Shown: positions 27,150-37,025 of the stretch, one piece after another
How positions within the stretch are numbered: position 1 is the stretch's first letter
Layout: each line of letters opens with the position of its first letter
DNA from: Caldilineaceae bacterium
GTDB lineage: Bacteria; Chloroflexota; Anaerolineae; Caldilineales; Caldilineaceae
Assembly (NCBI GenBank): GCA_019637685.1
Contig: JAHBVF010000006.1
Location: 1-64,000, forward strand
Direction: 5' to 3'
Length of the DNA stretch: 64,000 nucleotides
Notes under the pieces: model-generated
What the model was told of the DNA's origin: nothing
The model's input: the letters and a program-made list of their open reading frames with translations, nothing else
The model's database searches: none
Position numbers and translations under genes: made by a program

Positions 27150-28517
27150 ATGTCCGCAGTGCAACCCAACGCGCATGGCAAACTGAATCGTCGTCAATTG
27201 TTACGGCTGGCAGGCGTAGGCGCGGCCAGTATTGCCCTGGCCGCCTGCGCCGCACCACCCCCTGCTGCTGCTCCAGCTTCCAGCGGCGGCGCAGAGGCAG
27301 GCACATCGCCAGCCCAAGCCGCGGCTACGGTCATTGCCACTACGTCTATGCCGGTCAACACCTTTGATGAAACCCTGAATCGGGCCAAAGACCGTCTACC
27401 CAATATCAATCTGGAAGTCAATGCCAATGGCTGGGGCAATGGCGGTTGGGATGGCTATTCCGACACTCTCCTTACCCGTATCGCCGGTGGGGAGCAGATC
27501 GATGTGATTATGATTGCCATCGAAGGGCTGGGTCTGCTCTCGGCCAAGAATGTCCTGCTGCCTCTGGATGACTTCATCTCCGCGGATGCCCCGGCCCAGG
27601 AGATTCTGCAGAACGATGTCCACGTCACCCTGCGTGAAATGTTGCAGGTGAACGGCAAGCAGATGGAGTATCCCTTCTCTTGGAACAATATGGTGATGTA
27701 CTACAATACAGCTATCTTTGAGGAGGTGGGCGTCGAGCCACCCGGCACAGACTGGACTTGGGACGATTTCCTGGAGGTCTGCCTGAGTGTCGCCCGGGTG
27801 AGTGGTGGGGCCGATGACCGCTTCGCCTACTCGTTCTGGGGATCGGGTATGTTTGGTATGGCCGCCTGGTTCTTCAACAACGACACTTCGCCCCTGACCG
27901 CGGACTTGTCCGCTTCGAATCTGCTTGACCCCAAAGTGGCCGAGACTGTCCAGTTTATGGCCGATCTGATTTTGAAGCACAAAGTGGCTCCGAATCCCGA
28001 AGGATGGGAAGAGTCGGCCCAGTTTCATGCGGGCAATTTGGCTATGCGCACCTGTGGTCGCTGGTGCATTGGCGGCTCAATGGAGGCAGAATTCGACACC
28101 TATGACCTGCAATATCAGCCCCACAAGGCTGGCCCCCTAAAGACAGTAGCAGGTACAGATGGCTGGGGCGTTTCCACCTCCAGCAAAAACCCTAACGATG
28201 CCTGGGAGATCGTCAAGCTGCTCTCTGGACCGGAAGCTTCGCTGGATATGGTACGCTTGGGCGGCAATATCCCGGCCCTGCGCTCGGTGGCCCAGCTGCC
28301 AGACTTTGCCGAATTCGGCCCGCCCAACACGGCCATCTTCTACGAGTCGCTGGACTATGCCGCGACTGTGCCGTCCCCCACTAACTTTAATGTCATTGAG
28401 CCGATTCTCAATCGCCACTATGCCACCATCTGGAACGGTGAAAAGAGCGTGGAAGAGGCGTTACAGGCAGCCCACGACGAATTGCAGCCTGAGATGGATA
28501 AGTTGCAGCAGGGATAA
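27150..28517 (+). CDS. Carbohydrate ABC transporter substrate-binding lipoprotein
   Basis: A 455-residue family 1 solute-binding protein, ribosome site AAAGGAG. The N-terminus NRRQLLRLAGVGAASIALAAC combines a twin-arginine signal with a lipobox, so it is probably exported folded and then lipid-anchored. A Pro/Ala/Ser linker is followed by the two-lobed binding fold, with aromatic residues that often stack on sugars (PFSWNNMVMYYN, SFWGSGMFGMAAWF). First gene of the operon. The ATP-binding subunit is not encoded here; a shared ATPase elsewhere is usual for this family. Confidence 0.92.
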   Translation: MSAVQPNAHGKLNRRQLLRLAGVGAASIALAACAAPPPAAAPASSGGAEAGTSPAQAAATVIATTSMPVNTFDETLNRAKDRLPNINLEVNANGWGNGGWDGYSDTLLTRIAGGEQIDVIMIAIEGLGLLSAKNVLLPLDDFISADAPAQEILQNDVHVTLREMLQVNGKQMEYPFSWNNMVMYYNTAIFEEVGVEPPGTDWTWDDFLEVCLSVARVSGGADDRFAYSFWGSGMFGMAAWFFNNDTSPLTADLSASNLLDPKVAETVQFMADLILKHKVAPNPEGWEESAQFHAGNLAMRTCGRWCIGGSMEAEFDTYDLQYQPHKAGPLKTVAGTDGWGVSTSSKNPNDAWEIVKLLSGPEASLDMVRLGGNIPALRSVAQLPDFAEFGPPNTAIFYESLDYAATVPSPTNFNVIEPILNRHYATIWNGEKSVEEALQAAHDELQPEMDKLQQG

Positions 28518-28529
28518 GAACACAAAACG

Positions 28530-28575
28530 AAAGGTGAGACGTGAGAGAGAGTCTCCGCGCTCACGTTTCACCTTT
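28530..28575. repeat. Hairpin between binding-protein and permease genes
   Basis: Arms AAAGGTGAGACGTGAG (28530-28545) and CTCACGTTTCACCTTT (28560-28575) pair over 16 positions with one G-U. The sequence belongs to the same family as repeats at 50042-50100 and 63873-63928. Its place matches mRNA-stabilising hairpins known between malE and malF. Confidence 0.65.
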
Positions 28576-28636
28576 CTGGACGCACAGCGTGCGCTGAGGC
28601 TGCTCCCGTCACTCCATACAACGCAGGATGCCCCCA

Positions 28637-29581
28637 ATGAAGTCTCCACCACCTATTGCCGCGAGTTCAGCCAGAAAGTGGGCCATCCGGTGGCCCGCCA
28701 TTACAATGACCCGCCAGGAGACAATCGCTGGCTACCTCTTTGCTACGCCTGCCCTTCTCGGTCTGCTGGCCTTTACCGCCGTGCCTATTCTAGCCTCGCT
28801 GGCGCTGATCTTTCTGCACTACGATCTGTTGACGCCACCCAAATGGGCCGGCTTGGAAAACATCATCCACCTTGCCAATGACAAGCGACTACTCACGATT
28901 TATTGGAATACGCTGCGGTTGGTTGTGGGCACAACACTGTTGAATAATGTGATTGGGCTACTGTTGGCGGCGGGCGTCAATCGTTCTATGCCCAGCGCCC
29001 TGCGTTATCTGCTGCGCACATCGATTTTTTTCCCCGTGTTGACGACAACCGCTTCCTTGGCGGTGGTCTGGCGCTTTTTGCTAACCCAGGATCGGGGTGT
29101 CGTCAACTACCTCATCAGCCAGATTGGGCTGGACCCAGTGCCCTGGCTCAGCAGTTCCACCTGGGCACTGGTCTCGGCGATGATCTATGACGTATGGAAA
29201 AGCGCGGGCTATTTGATGGTCATCTACCTGGCGGGTTTGCAGGGGATACCAGAGGTCTACTACGAAGCGGCCAAAATTGACGGAGCAGGCCGCTGGCAAC
29301 AGTTCCGCAACGTTACCCTGCCGCTGATTTCGCCCACAGCCTTTTTCGCTATTGTGATCTCCCTCATCGGCGCATTTCAAATTTTCGATAATGTGTGGGT
29401 ATTGACTGAAGGCGGACCAGGAGACGCATCCCGGGTGATCGCCATTTTTATCTACGAAAAGGCATTCCGCGGCTTTGAAATGGGCTATGCTTCGGCAGTC
29501 TCTTTCACACTCTTTCTTATCCTGATCGTCTTGACTCTCTTCCAATTCCTAGGAGCCAGACGCTGGGTTCATTACGAATAG
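28637..29581 (+). CDS. Sugar ABC transporter permease 1 (MalF type)
   Basis: A 314-residue protein; ATG 28637 is preferred because AGGA lies eight bases upstream, though ATGs at 28628 and 28706 are possible. Six transmembrane helices are expected. The EAA loop that contacts the ATPase reads YYEAAKIDGAGRWQQFRNVTLPLI. It forms the channel with permease 2. The gap to the binding-protein gene holds a REP-like hairpin. Confidence 0.92.
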   Translation: MKSPPPIAASSARKWAIRWPAITMTRQETIAGYLFATPALLGLLAFTAVPILASLALIFLHYDLLTPPKWAGLENIIHLANDKRLLTIYWNTLRLVVGTTLLNNVIGLLLAAGVNRSMPSALRYLLRTSIFFPVLTTTASLAVVWRFLLTQDRGVVNYLISQIGLDPVPWLSSSTWALVSAMIYDVWKSAGYLMVIYLAGLQGIPEVYYEAAKIDGAGRWQQFRNVTLPLISPTAFFAIVISLIGAFQIFDNVWVLTEGGPGDASRVIAIFIYEKAFRGFEMGYASAVSFTLFLILIVLTLFQFLGARRWVHYE

Positions 29582-29603
29582 GCACAAAGAGGATCAAACT
29601 GTA

Positions 29604-30491
29604 ATGGCTTCAGCGGTAAAGGGCACAACAACCGCCAAATCTATAGAATCTCCCGTCCGCCGCCTGTGGAACCATCTGGCCGAGGGCGCGCTCTGGCTGC
29701 TCCTCGTCGCCGTGGCACTGGTGGAGATCGCCCCCATCAGTTGGATGATCTCCACCTCTCTGCGCGATCCAAAGCACTCCTTCGATCTGCCGCCGGACTT
29801 TCTCCCCACGGCCTTCCACTGGCAGAATTACGTCAATGTCATCAATTCGCCCGACATTGAATTTATGCTCTTCTTCTGGAATAGTCTGAAGATCGCTCTG
29901 CTCGTCACAGGTGCGCAGCTTATCACCTGTTCCATGGCTGGATACGCTTTTGGTCGTCTGCGCTTCCCTGGTCGTGACCTGCTCTTCGGCCTTTTTCTGG
30001 CATCGTTGATGGTGCCTGCCACAGTAACGCTCATTCCCACCTTTATTCTGGTGCGAGACCTGGGGCTGATGAACACTCACTGGGCGCTGATCCTGCCCGG
30101 TGTGACCAGCGCTTTTGGTGTCTTTCTCCTGCGTCAACATTTCAAATCCTTACCAGAGGAGATGATCGACGCGGCCAAAATCGACGGTGCCAGCTATTTT
30201 CGTATCTATTGGCAGATTTTACTGCCCCAGACCGGGCCAGCCCTTTCTGCCCTGGGCATCTTTACCTTTCTCGCTTCGTGGAACAATTTCTTAGGCCCAC
30301 TACTCTTTCTGCGAGATTGGGACAAATTTACCTTCCCCATTGCCATTGCCACTATTCGGGGCTATATGGGAACAGGCAATCAATCGGAAGTGCTGGCCGG
30401 AATTATGATTTCCATCTTTCCTATTCTCGTCATCTTCCTGCTGGCCCAGCGCTGGATCGTCCAGGGCGCAGCCATTACCGGTATGAAGTAG
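29604..30491 (+). CDS. Sugar ABC transporter permease 2 (MalG type)
   Basis: A 295-residue protein 22 bases after permease 1. It has six predicted helices. The EAA motif is EEMIDAAKIDGASYFRIYWQILLPQ, and the C-terminus ends QGAAITGMK, typical of MalG-type subunits (QG...G.vKg). It partners permease 1. Confidence 0.93.
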   Translation: MASAVKGTTTAKSIESPVRRLWNHLAEGALWLLLVAVALVEIAPISWMISTSLRDPKHSFDLPPDFLPTAFHWQNYVNVINSPDIEFMLFFWNSLKIALLVTGAQLITCSMAGYAFGRLRFPGRDLLFGLFLASLMVPATVTLIPTFILVRDLGLMNTHWALILPGVTSAFGVFLLRQHFKSLPEEMIDAAKIDGASYFRIYWQILLPQTGPALSALGIFTFLASWNNFLGPLLFLRDWDKFTFPIAIATIRGYMGTGNQSEVLAGIMISIFPILVIFLLAQRWIVQGAAITGMK

Positions 30492-30493
30492 CA

Positions 30494-31180
30494 ATGAGAC
30501 TCTCGCCTGTCGCAGACGAACAGCCCGCCATCACCAACAGCACATACGTCTCCCACGTGGCCCGGACACTTTGGGAGAATCTGCCCGGCCTGCTTTGGAG
30601 CGCGCTGTTTTTCAATCTGGCGTGCATCCCAGCTTTTGTCCTCCTCTTTTTGGGGCTGGTTGTGCCGGGGCTGCTTGTGATGGCGGTGACTGCTGGCCCG
30701 GCCTGGGCTGCTTTGCAGGAATACACAATCCGTATGGCGGACTGGGAAGCCACCAATAGCCGCATATTTTTCAAAGCTGTTATCCGCCATTGGCGATCCA
30801 GCGCGTTGCTAACACTACTGACACTCTTTCCCTGGCTGGCCCTGTGGACAACACTGCCTTTGCTACAAATCAGCCCCGTCCCTCTCGTCGTCTGGCTGGG
30901 TCTTGGCGCAGATTTTCTGGGCATCGTTGTACTCTCTGCCCTTTCGCTTTACACATTTCCCCTGCTTGTCCGCCGCAATACCCCCATACGCGACACCTTA
31001 CGGGATGGGCTGATTTTGATCAGCCGCTACCCATCCAATACCACCGGACTTCTGGCCTTGGGCATTCTTTTTGGCTTTGCTATCGCCTATCTAAGCCTGG
31101 GCTTACTCTTTTTCCTGCCCGTCATCTATAGCCTTTTTATTGCAACCAACAGCCTTCTGGTTTTTTCCCAAGAGGCATAA
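30494..31180 (+). CDS. DUF624/YesL-like membrane protein
   Basis: A 228-residue protein starting at ATG 30494, two bases after the permease 2 stop. About five or six hydrophobic helices are seen. The segment LYTFPLLVRRNTPIRDTLRDGLILISRYP resembles the conserved part of DUF624 (YesL) proteins, which frequently sit in carbohydrate ABC operons. Function is unknown. The assignment rests on that segment plus gene context. Confidence 0.65.
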   Translation: MRLSPVADEQPAITNSTYVSHVARTLWENLPGLLWSALFFNLACIPAFVLLFLGLVVPGLLVMAVTAGPAWAALQEYTIRMADWEATNSRIFFKAVIRHWRSSALLTLLTLFPWLALWTTLPLLQISPVPLVVWLGLGADFLGIVVLSALSLYTFPLLVRRNTPIRDTLRDGLILISRYPSNTTGLLALGILFGFAIAYLSLGLLFFLPVIYSLFIATNSLLVFSQEA

Positions 31181-31219
31181 CGACTCCTTTCCCCACCCAC
31201 CACAAAAACAGGCAACCCA

Positions 31220-33838
31220 ATGGACCACTTCCTCTATCGCAACGAAAAGACCAGCCAGATCAGCTTTCCCCTGGGCGGCATCGGCACGGGCTGTATTGGG
31301 CTGGCGGGCAACGGACGGCTGATCGACTGGGAGATTTTCAACCGGCCCAACAAAGGCAGTGTCAACGGCTTCTCCCACTTTGCCATCCGCGCCGAACGGG
31401 AGGGGCAGACGATTGACGCCCGCATCCTCCACGGCGATTTGACGACCCCCTATCAGGGCGAGCTGCGCGGCAGCAAATTCAACACCTTTGGCTGGGGACC
31501 CCGGCGGGAGTATCTGACCGGCCTGCCCCATTTCAAAAGCGTGGATTTCCGGGGCGAATTCCCCCTGGCCGAGTTGCACTATAACGACGACAGCTTCCCC
31601 GGCCAGGTGCAGTTACAGGCCTTCAACCCTTTCATTCCCACCAACGCCGACGATTCGGGCATTCCCGCGGCCTTCTTCGAGTTCAGCCTGACCAACACCA
31701 GCGACACACCCCTGACCTACGCGCTGGCCGGTGTGTTGAGCAATCCCCTGCCCACACCCCGGCGCAACCGGGTGGAAAGTGGGGAGTGGGGCCACGCCCT
31801 GCGCCTGGGCACGGAAGGCGTGCAGTCCGGCGAAGTAGGCTATGGCGATTTGACACTGGCGACGGACGCGGGGCTGGCCGACGACATCGACGTAAGCTGG
31901 CAGCAGTACTGGTATCGGGGGACCTGGTTCGACAATCTGGAGGTCTATTGGGACGATCTGAAACGGCCCGGCCCCCTCAAAAACCGGGTCTACAATGACG
32001 AGGAAGCGGGCAGTGGCGTGCGCTTCAGCCGGGAAGATACGGGGATGCTGGCCGTCCACGTGCCCGTGGCCCCCGGCGAAACCCGGCGCGTCCGTTTCGT
32101 CATCAGTTGGAGCTTCCCCACCTGTCACAACTATTGGAAGCCCGACCCGGAAAAACCCACCTGGCAGAACTACTACGCCACCCGTTTTGCCGACTCCGCG
32201 GCCAGTGCCCGTTACGCGCTCAGCCAGTGGGATCGACTCCACGCCGAGACGGCCAGCTTCCACGACGCACTCTTTGCCTCGACGATTCCCGCGGCTGCCT
32301 TAGACGCGATCTCGGCCAACATTTCCATTCTGAAATCCCCCACGGCCCTGCGCCTGGAGGACGGCACCTTCTACGGCTGGGAGGGACTGCACCCGGAGGA
32401 GGGCTGTTGCGAGGGCAGTTGCACCCACGTCTGGAACTACCAGCAGGCATTGCCCTTCCTCTTCCCCGCGCTGGAACGCTCTATGCGCACCGCGGATTAT
32501 CGCCACAATCTGCTGGAAAGCGGCGCGATGCCCTTCCGCCTTCAATTGCCCATCGGCTCTGCGCCCTGGGATTTCCGCCCCTGCTGTGACGGCCAGTTTG
32601 GCGGGGTGATGAAAGCCTATCGGGATTGGAAGATCAGCGGCGACGACGGCTGGCTGGCCGACATCTGGCCTGCTGTCAAGAAGTCATTGGAATACGCCTG
32701 GAGCGACGACAATATCGACCGCTGGGACCCGGACAAGCGGGGCGTGCTCACCGGCCGCCAGCACCACACCCTGGATATGGAGCTATTCGGGCCGAACTCC
32801 TGGCTCAGCGGCTTCTATCTGGGCGCGCTCAAAGCCGCCAGCGAAATGGCCGCGCATCTGGGCGAAAGCGAGACAGCCGCCGAATATGCGCAGATTTTCG
32901 AGCGGGGCAAGGCGTGGGTGGACGAGCATCTCTTCAACGGCGAGTATTACATCCAGTCCATCGACCTGAAGGACCGTTCGCTGGTGGAAGCCTACGGCGC
33001 AAAGGATGACGTGCTCCACGGCGGCACAGCCCTGGACGCCTATTGGAACAGCGAGCACGAGGAGATCAAATACCAGATCGGCGAGGGCAGCAGCATCGAT
33101 CAGGTCCTGCCCCAGTGGCACGCGTCCCTCTACGGCCTGGGCGATCTCTACAACCCGGCCCAGGTAAAGAGCGCGAGCGCGGCCATCTACAAATACAACT
33201 TCATCCCGGAGATGGGCAAAGTCTACAACCCCTGCCGCATCTACTGCCTCAACGACGAGGGCGGGCTGGTCATCTGCGCCTGGCCGGAAGGCAGCCAGAA
33301 ACCCCTCATCCCCGCGCCCTATTCCCAGGAGACGATGAACGGCTTCGAGTATTCCGCGGCCATCCATATGGTTATGCAGGGACTTGTCGAAGAGGGGATG
33401 GCGTGCATCGAGGCCATCCGCCAGCGCTATGACGGGGAGCGGCGCAACCCCTGGAACGAATTTGAGTGCGGCAGCAACTACGCCCGCAGTATGGCCTCCT
33501 ACGCCCTGCTCAACGCCTTTTCCGGCTTTCAGTTCGATATGACGAAGCGGGCCATCGGTTTCCATCCGGTAGAGGAGAAAGACGGCTTCCGCACCTTCTG
33601 GTCGCTGGATGCGGGCTGGGGGGAGTTTGAGGTGCGAGGGGCGAGTTGCGAGTTGCGTGTGCTCTACGGGGAACTGCCGCTGAAAAATCTGCGCTTGCCA
33701 TTCCTGACCGAACAGAAGATCACCGGCGTTTCGCTGGATGGAGAGCCGGTTTCCTTCACCCGCAACGGCGACGGGCTGGCACTGGGCGGCGGTGTGACGA
33801 TTGCCAGCGCTCAAACATTGCGAATAGACTTCTCTTGA
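31220..33838 (+). CDS. GH116-family glycoside hydrolase (GBA2/DUF608 type)
   Basis: An 872-residue protein with no signal peptide, so it acts in the cytoplasm on imported glycosides. The N-terminal beta-sandwich domain starts [28 protein letters not shown], a strong mark of the GBA2 N-terminal domain. The C-terminal alpha-barrel (DUF608) contains [23 protein letters not shown] and [14 protein letters not shown], where a catalytic Glu is expected, and [14 protein letters not shown], which lines up with the acid/base Asp region. Known members are beta-glucosidases, beta-xylosidases or glucosylceramidases. It follows the sugar uptake genes and probably processes the imported substrate. Confidence 0.9.
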   Translation: MDHFLYRNEKTSQISFPLGGIGTGCIGLAGNGRLIDWEIFNRPNKGSVNGFSHFAIRAEREGQTIDARILHGDLTTPYQGELRGSKFNTFGWGPRREYLTGLPHFKSVDFRGEFPLAELHYNDDSFPGQVQLQAFNPFIPTNADDSGIPAAFFEFSLTNTSDTPLTYALAGVLSNPLPTPRRNRVESGEWGHALRLGTEGVQSGEVGYGDLTLATDAGLADDIDVSWQQYWYRGTWFDNLEVYWDDLKRPGPLKNRVYNDEEAGSGVRFSREDTGMLAVHVPVAPGETRRVRFVISWSFPTCHNYWKPDPEKPTWQNYYATRFADSAASARYALSQWDRLHAETASFHDALFASTIPAAALDAISANISILKSPTALRLEDGTFYGWEGLHPEEGCCEGSCTHVWNYQQALPFLFPALERSMRTADYRHNLLESGAMPFRLQLPIGSAPWDFRPCCDGQFGGVMKAYRDWKISGDDGWLADIWPAVKKSLEYAWSDDNIDRWDPDKRGVLTGRQHHTLDMELFGPNSWLSGFYLGALKAASEMAAHLGESETAAEYAQIFERGKAWVDEHLFNGEYYIQSIDLKDRSLVEAYGAKDDVLHGGTALDAYWNSEHEEIKYQIGEGSSIDQVLPQWHASLYGLGDLYNPAQVKSASAAIYKYNFIPEMGKVYNPCRIYCLNDEGGLVICAWPEGSQKPLIPAPYSQETMNGFEYSAAIHMVMQGLVEEGMACIEAIRQRYDGERRNPWNEFECGSNYARSMASYALLNAFSGFQFDMTKRAIGFHPVEEKDGFRTFWSLDAGWGEFEVRGASCELRVLYGELPLKNLRLPFLTEQKITGVSLDGEPVSFTRNGDGLALGGGVTIASAQTLRIDFS

Positions 33839-34950
33839 CTACGCGAATCGCAATCGTCGGCGGCTTTCTGGGCGCGGGCAAGACGACGCTGATTCTGGCC
33901 GCGGCCCGGCGACTGGCCGCGCGGGGCTATCGGGTGGGGCTGGTGACAAACGATCAGGGCGAAGATTTGGTGGACACGGCCCTGGCCGGGGATGCCGAAA
34001 TCCCGGTGGCAGAGGTGGCCGGGGGCTGCTTCTGCTGCCGCTTCCCCGATCTGCTGGCGGGCTTGCAGCGTTTGCAGGAAGTCGCCGCGCCCGATCTGAT
34101 TCTGGCCGAGCCGGTGGGCAGTTGCACGGACCTCATCGCCACTGTCCTGCGCCCGCTGGTGCAGTTCTACGGCGAGCAGTACGCGCTGGCCCCCCTCACA
34201 GTTCTGCTCGACAGCAGCCGGTCGCTGGCCGGCTTCCCCGTCGACATCCGCTATCTACACGAACAGCAGGTGGCGGAGGCAGAGATACTCCTGCTCAGCA
34301 AAAGCGATCTGGCCGGGCAGAATGGAACGCGGATTGGACGGCGGTGTCCCTTCGATAAACCCAGGACATCGCCTGAGTCTGTCGAAGGAAAAGGACGGAT
34401 GGACGCGGATTTGGGAAAGCCTCAAATGCTCCCAGTTTCTGCGGTCACGGGGGATGGGTTGGACGAGTGGCTCGACATTATTTTGGGGCAGAGCAGCCGC
34501 AACCCGGCGGCGCTGACCATCGACTACGAACGCTACGCCCAGGCCGAGGCAGCGCTGGGCTGGCTCAATGCCAAAGGTCAGGTGCGGGCCGATTCGCCCT
34601 ATTCGGCCAGGGAGTGGACGGCCCACCTGCTGGCAACGCTGGAACGCCTCTGCGCCGAGCAGCACACTTCCATCGCCCACATCAAAATGCTGGTGACAAC
34701 GCCGAAGGGCAAACTCAAAGCCAGTCTCACCCAAAGCGGTTCCCTCACCTGGGATTTAGACACCGAAGCTGCCGAGACCCGCAGCCACGAATTTGTCCTG
34801 AATGTCCGGGTCAACGCCGCGCCGGTCCAGTTGGAACAGATGGCCATGCAGGCCATCGAGTCCGCCCAGCCCGACCCCGCTGCCCGCTATTACATCGAAC
34901 ACTTCGAGTGTTTCAGCCCCCTGCCGCCCCGGCCTACGCATAGGCTCTGA
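33835..34950 (+). CDS. CobW/COG0523-family GTPase with repeat-derived insertion
   Basis: The start is most likely TTG 33835, overlapping the GH116 stop, because the GTPase fold begins immediately: [19 protein letters not shown]. The protein is 371 residues. Walker A is GFLGAGKTT, the metal-binding GGCFCC motif is intact, and the guanine motif is SKSD. COG0523 GTPases act as metal chaperones (zinc, cobalt, iron). At residues ~168-190 an extra stretch [20 protein letters not shown] is encoded by a palindromic repeat (34349-34388) inserted in frame. The C-terminal domain is shorter and different from zinc-type members. The link to a glycosidase operon is unusual. Confidence 0.85.
   Translation: MTTRIAIVGGFLGAGKTTLILAAARRLAARGYRVGLVTNDQGEDLVDTALAGDAEIPVAEVAGGCFCCRFPDLLAGLQRLQEVAAPDLILAEPVGSCTDLIATVLRPLVQFYGEQYALAPLTVLLDSSRSLAGFPVDIRYLHEQQVAEAEILLLSKSDLAGQNGTRIGRRCPFDKPRTSPESVEGKGRMDADLGKPQMLPVSAVTGDGLDEWLDIILGQSSRNPAALTIDYERYAQAEAALGWLNAKGQVRADSPYSAREWTAHLLATLERLCAEQHTSIAHIKMLVTTPKGKLKASLTQSGSLTWDLDTEAAETRSHEFVLNVRVNAAPVQLEQMAMQAIESAQPDPAARYYIEHFECFSPLPPRPTHRL
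34349..34388. repeat. Palindromic repeat inside the CobW-family gene
   Basis: Left arm CCTTCGATAAACCCAGG (34349-34365) and right arm CCTGAGTCTGTCGAAGG (34372-34388) match in 13 of 17 positions. The family core TTCGACAGRCTCA also occurs at 1224-1237 and 42262-42279. The gap after the gene, 34951-35055, holds only CGGTCCGC-type spacer. Confidence 0.65.
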
Positions 34951-35055
34951 CGAGCGACGGCGGACCGCGGACGGACGTATGACCAGCGGAATTCTTGCTT
35001 TTTCGATGAAGGGAAAATCTCCTTGCGCTGAAAATTCCAGTCTACAATTTCCAGG

Positions 35056-35517
35056 CTAGACGGGGTGGTAGACCGCTTCTACGGCCAACTGCTCCTCCTC
35101 TTCGGGCGTCACGTTATACATCAGCAGGCGGAAGCTGTCGCCCTGGCGCGGCTCGATGACAATGCGCCAGCCCCAGTCCGGTCCCGGCGGCGCGGCGTAG
35201 GAACCGGCCACAGAGACCACCCCATCCGGTCCCACCGCGCCCCAGAACTGCATCTGCACGCGGTCCATATGCCAGGAATCCACCCAGACGGCCTGCACGC
35301 TGCCGTCGTCGCTCTCTGCGCCCAGGAGCAGCAGACCGTCCTGGGGATTCCCGTCGTCGGCCCACGTGTAGCGAAGGGTGACAAATTTGTCCTGGGCGAT
35401 GCTCTCCACAAGCGCGGTGGTTTCCGAAAGGGCCGGGGGATTGTCCGGGTCCAGCCACAGGCGATTTTCGCCCCGCCACTGGCCGAGCAATTCGCCGAGG
35501 GTTGTTGTCAATGTCAT
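35056..35517 (-). CDS. DUF1579-like protein
   Basis: A 153-residue protein; ATG 35517 has AGAGGAG about eight bases upstream. It starts with LGELLGQWRGENRLWLDP and shows alternating strands with VTLRYTWADDG, AVWVDSWHM and WGWRIVIEP, the pattern of DUF1579-type lipocalin-like small proteins. No signal peptide. Function unknown; it may bind a small molecule. Confidence 0.7.
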   Translation of the reverse strand: MTLTTTLGELLGQWRGENRLWLDPDNPPALSETTALVESIAQDKFVTLRYTWADDGNPQDGLLLLGAESDDGSVQAVWVDSWHMDRVQMQFWGAVGPDGVVSVAGSYAAPPGPDWGWRIVIEPRQGDSFRLLMYNVTPEEEEQLAVEAVYHPV

Positions 35518-35640
35518 CCGTTTTCTCCTCTCACGAAAGATCCATTGAGGCCAGAACAAACGCCAGGTCCCGACCTGCACCGAAATCATAGACGAGGATG
35601 AGGCTGGGGTCAACCGCTGGCCGATGGCTCCCAGACAAAA

Positions 35641-35683
35641 AAGGCAGGCGGACGCAGGGCACTGCTGCCCCCCGTCCGCCTGC
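35641..35683 (-). terminator. Hairpin after the CoA-transferase gene
   Basis: Arms GGCAGGCGGACG (35641-35652) and CGTCCGCCTGC (35672-35682) with low-complexity GTCCGC units beyond. It lacks a clear T-run, so it may be a repeat rather than a terminator. Confidence 0.4.
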
Positions 35684-35729
35684 TGTCCGCGGTTTACGGT
35701 CTGCGATCCGCTGTTCTGCTGCCTGCGCG

Positions 35730-37025
35730 CTATAGGTAGTGGACCTCTTTGGCGTATTGTTGCAATTCCTCCCGAAAGGCCGGGTCGGCAATGGCGATAA
35801 GAGCTTGCACCCGTTGGCGTATACTTTTGCCATAGAGTTCAGCCACGCCGAATTCGGTGACGACGTAATGGACGTCGTTGCGGGTGGTGGTGACACCCGC
35901 GCCGGGCTTCAGCGTCGATACAATGCGGGAGATGCTGCCGCCTTTGGCCGACGCGGGCAGCGCGATAATCGGCTTGCCCCCCTTGGAGCGGGCCGCGCCC
36001 CGGATAAAGTCCAACTGACCGCCCACACCGCTGTAGAAGGCCGGCCCAATGGAATCCGCGGCCACCTGGCCGGTCAGGTCGACTTCGATGGCGCTGTTGA
36101 TGCTCACCATTTTGTCGTTGCGGGCGATGACAAAAGGATCGTTGACATAATCCGTGGGGTGCATTTCCACAAATGGGTTGTTTTCGATGAATTTGTAGAG
36201 CAGCTTTGTGCCAAAGAGAAAGCCCGCCACCAGTTTGCCCGGATGCAGCGTCTTCTCGGCACCGGTGATGATTCCTTCCTCTACCAGATGGACCACCCCA
36301 TCCGAAAACAGCTCTGTGTGAATGCCCAGGTTTTTGTGGCTGTGGAGATTGGACAGCACCGCGTCCGGGATGCTGCCGATGCCCATTTGCAGAGTAGCAC
36401 CGTCCGGGATCATCTCGGCCACCAGTTCGCCAATGCGCTTGTGGACCGGGGACGCGCCGCCCTGGGGTGCTTCGGGAATGGGGTAGTCGGCCTCCACAAA
36501 AACGTCAATATCGCGCACGTGGATAAAGCTGTCGCCCAGGCTGCGGGGCATCTGCCGGTTGACTTCGGCGATGACGAATTTGGCCGCGTCGGCCGCGGGT
36601 TTGGTGCAGCCCACCTCCACGCCATAGGAGCAGAAGCCGTGCTCGTCCGGGGGCGAGACCTGAATAAAGGCGAAGTCCAGGGCCAGAATCTGGCGCTGAA
36701 ACAGGCGGGGGATTTCGCTGAGAAAGACCGGCGTAAAATCGGCCAGACCGGCCTGCACCGCGCCCCGCACATTGTGGCCGATAAAGACCGCGTTGTGACG
36801 AAATACGCTGGCATATTCGGCCTGTACATAGGGCGCAGCACCAAAATGGAGCATATGCACCAACTCCACATCGCGCAATGTCGCGGAACGGGCCACCAGC
36901 GCTTCCACCAGTGTTTGGGGCACACCCGCGCCCCCGCCCAGATAGACCCGATTGCCCGATTGAACCTGCGCTACGGCATCGGCGGCACTTTTCATTTTTT
37001 CCCGGAAGACATTGGGCCATCTCAT
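35730..37025 (-). CDS. Acetyl-CoA hydrolase/4-hydroxybutyrate CoA-transferase family protein
   Basis: A 431-residue family I CoA-transferase. The start ATG overlaps the alanine dehydrogenase stop by four bases (ATGA). The glycine loop is GGGAGVP near the N-terminus; GIGSIPDAVL and the catalytic Glu in GIHTELFSDG are present; and the end FGVAELYGKSIRQRVQALI is typical of 4-hydroxybutyrate or butyrate CoA-transferases. It would move CoA from acetyl-CoA to a short carboxylic acid. Coupling to alanine dehydrogenase suggests a role in amino acid or short-chain acid metabolism. Confidence 0.9.
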   Translation of the reverse strand: MRWPNVFREKMKSAADAVAQVQSGNRVYLGGGAGVPQTLVEALVARSATLRDVELVHMLHFGAAPYVQAEYASVFRHNAVFIGHNVRGAVQAGLADFTPVFLSEIPRLFQRQILALDFAFIQVSPPDEHGFCSYGVEVGCTKPAADAAKFVIAEVNRQMPRSLGDSFIHVRDIDVFVEADYPIPEAPQGGASPVHKRIGELVAEMIPDGATLQMGIGSIPDAVLSNLHSHKNLGIHTELFSDGVVHLVEEGIITGAEKTLHPGKLVAGFLFGTKLLYKFIENNPFVEMHPTDYVNDPFVIARNDKMVSINSAIEVDLTGQVAADSIGPAFYSGVGGQLDFIRGAARSKGGKPIIALPASAKGGSISRIVSTLKPGAGVTTTRNDVHYVVTEFGVAELYGKSIRQRVQALIAIADPAFREELQQYAKEVHYL

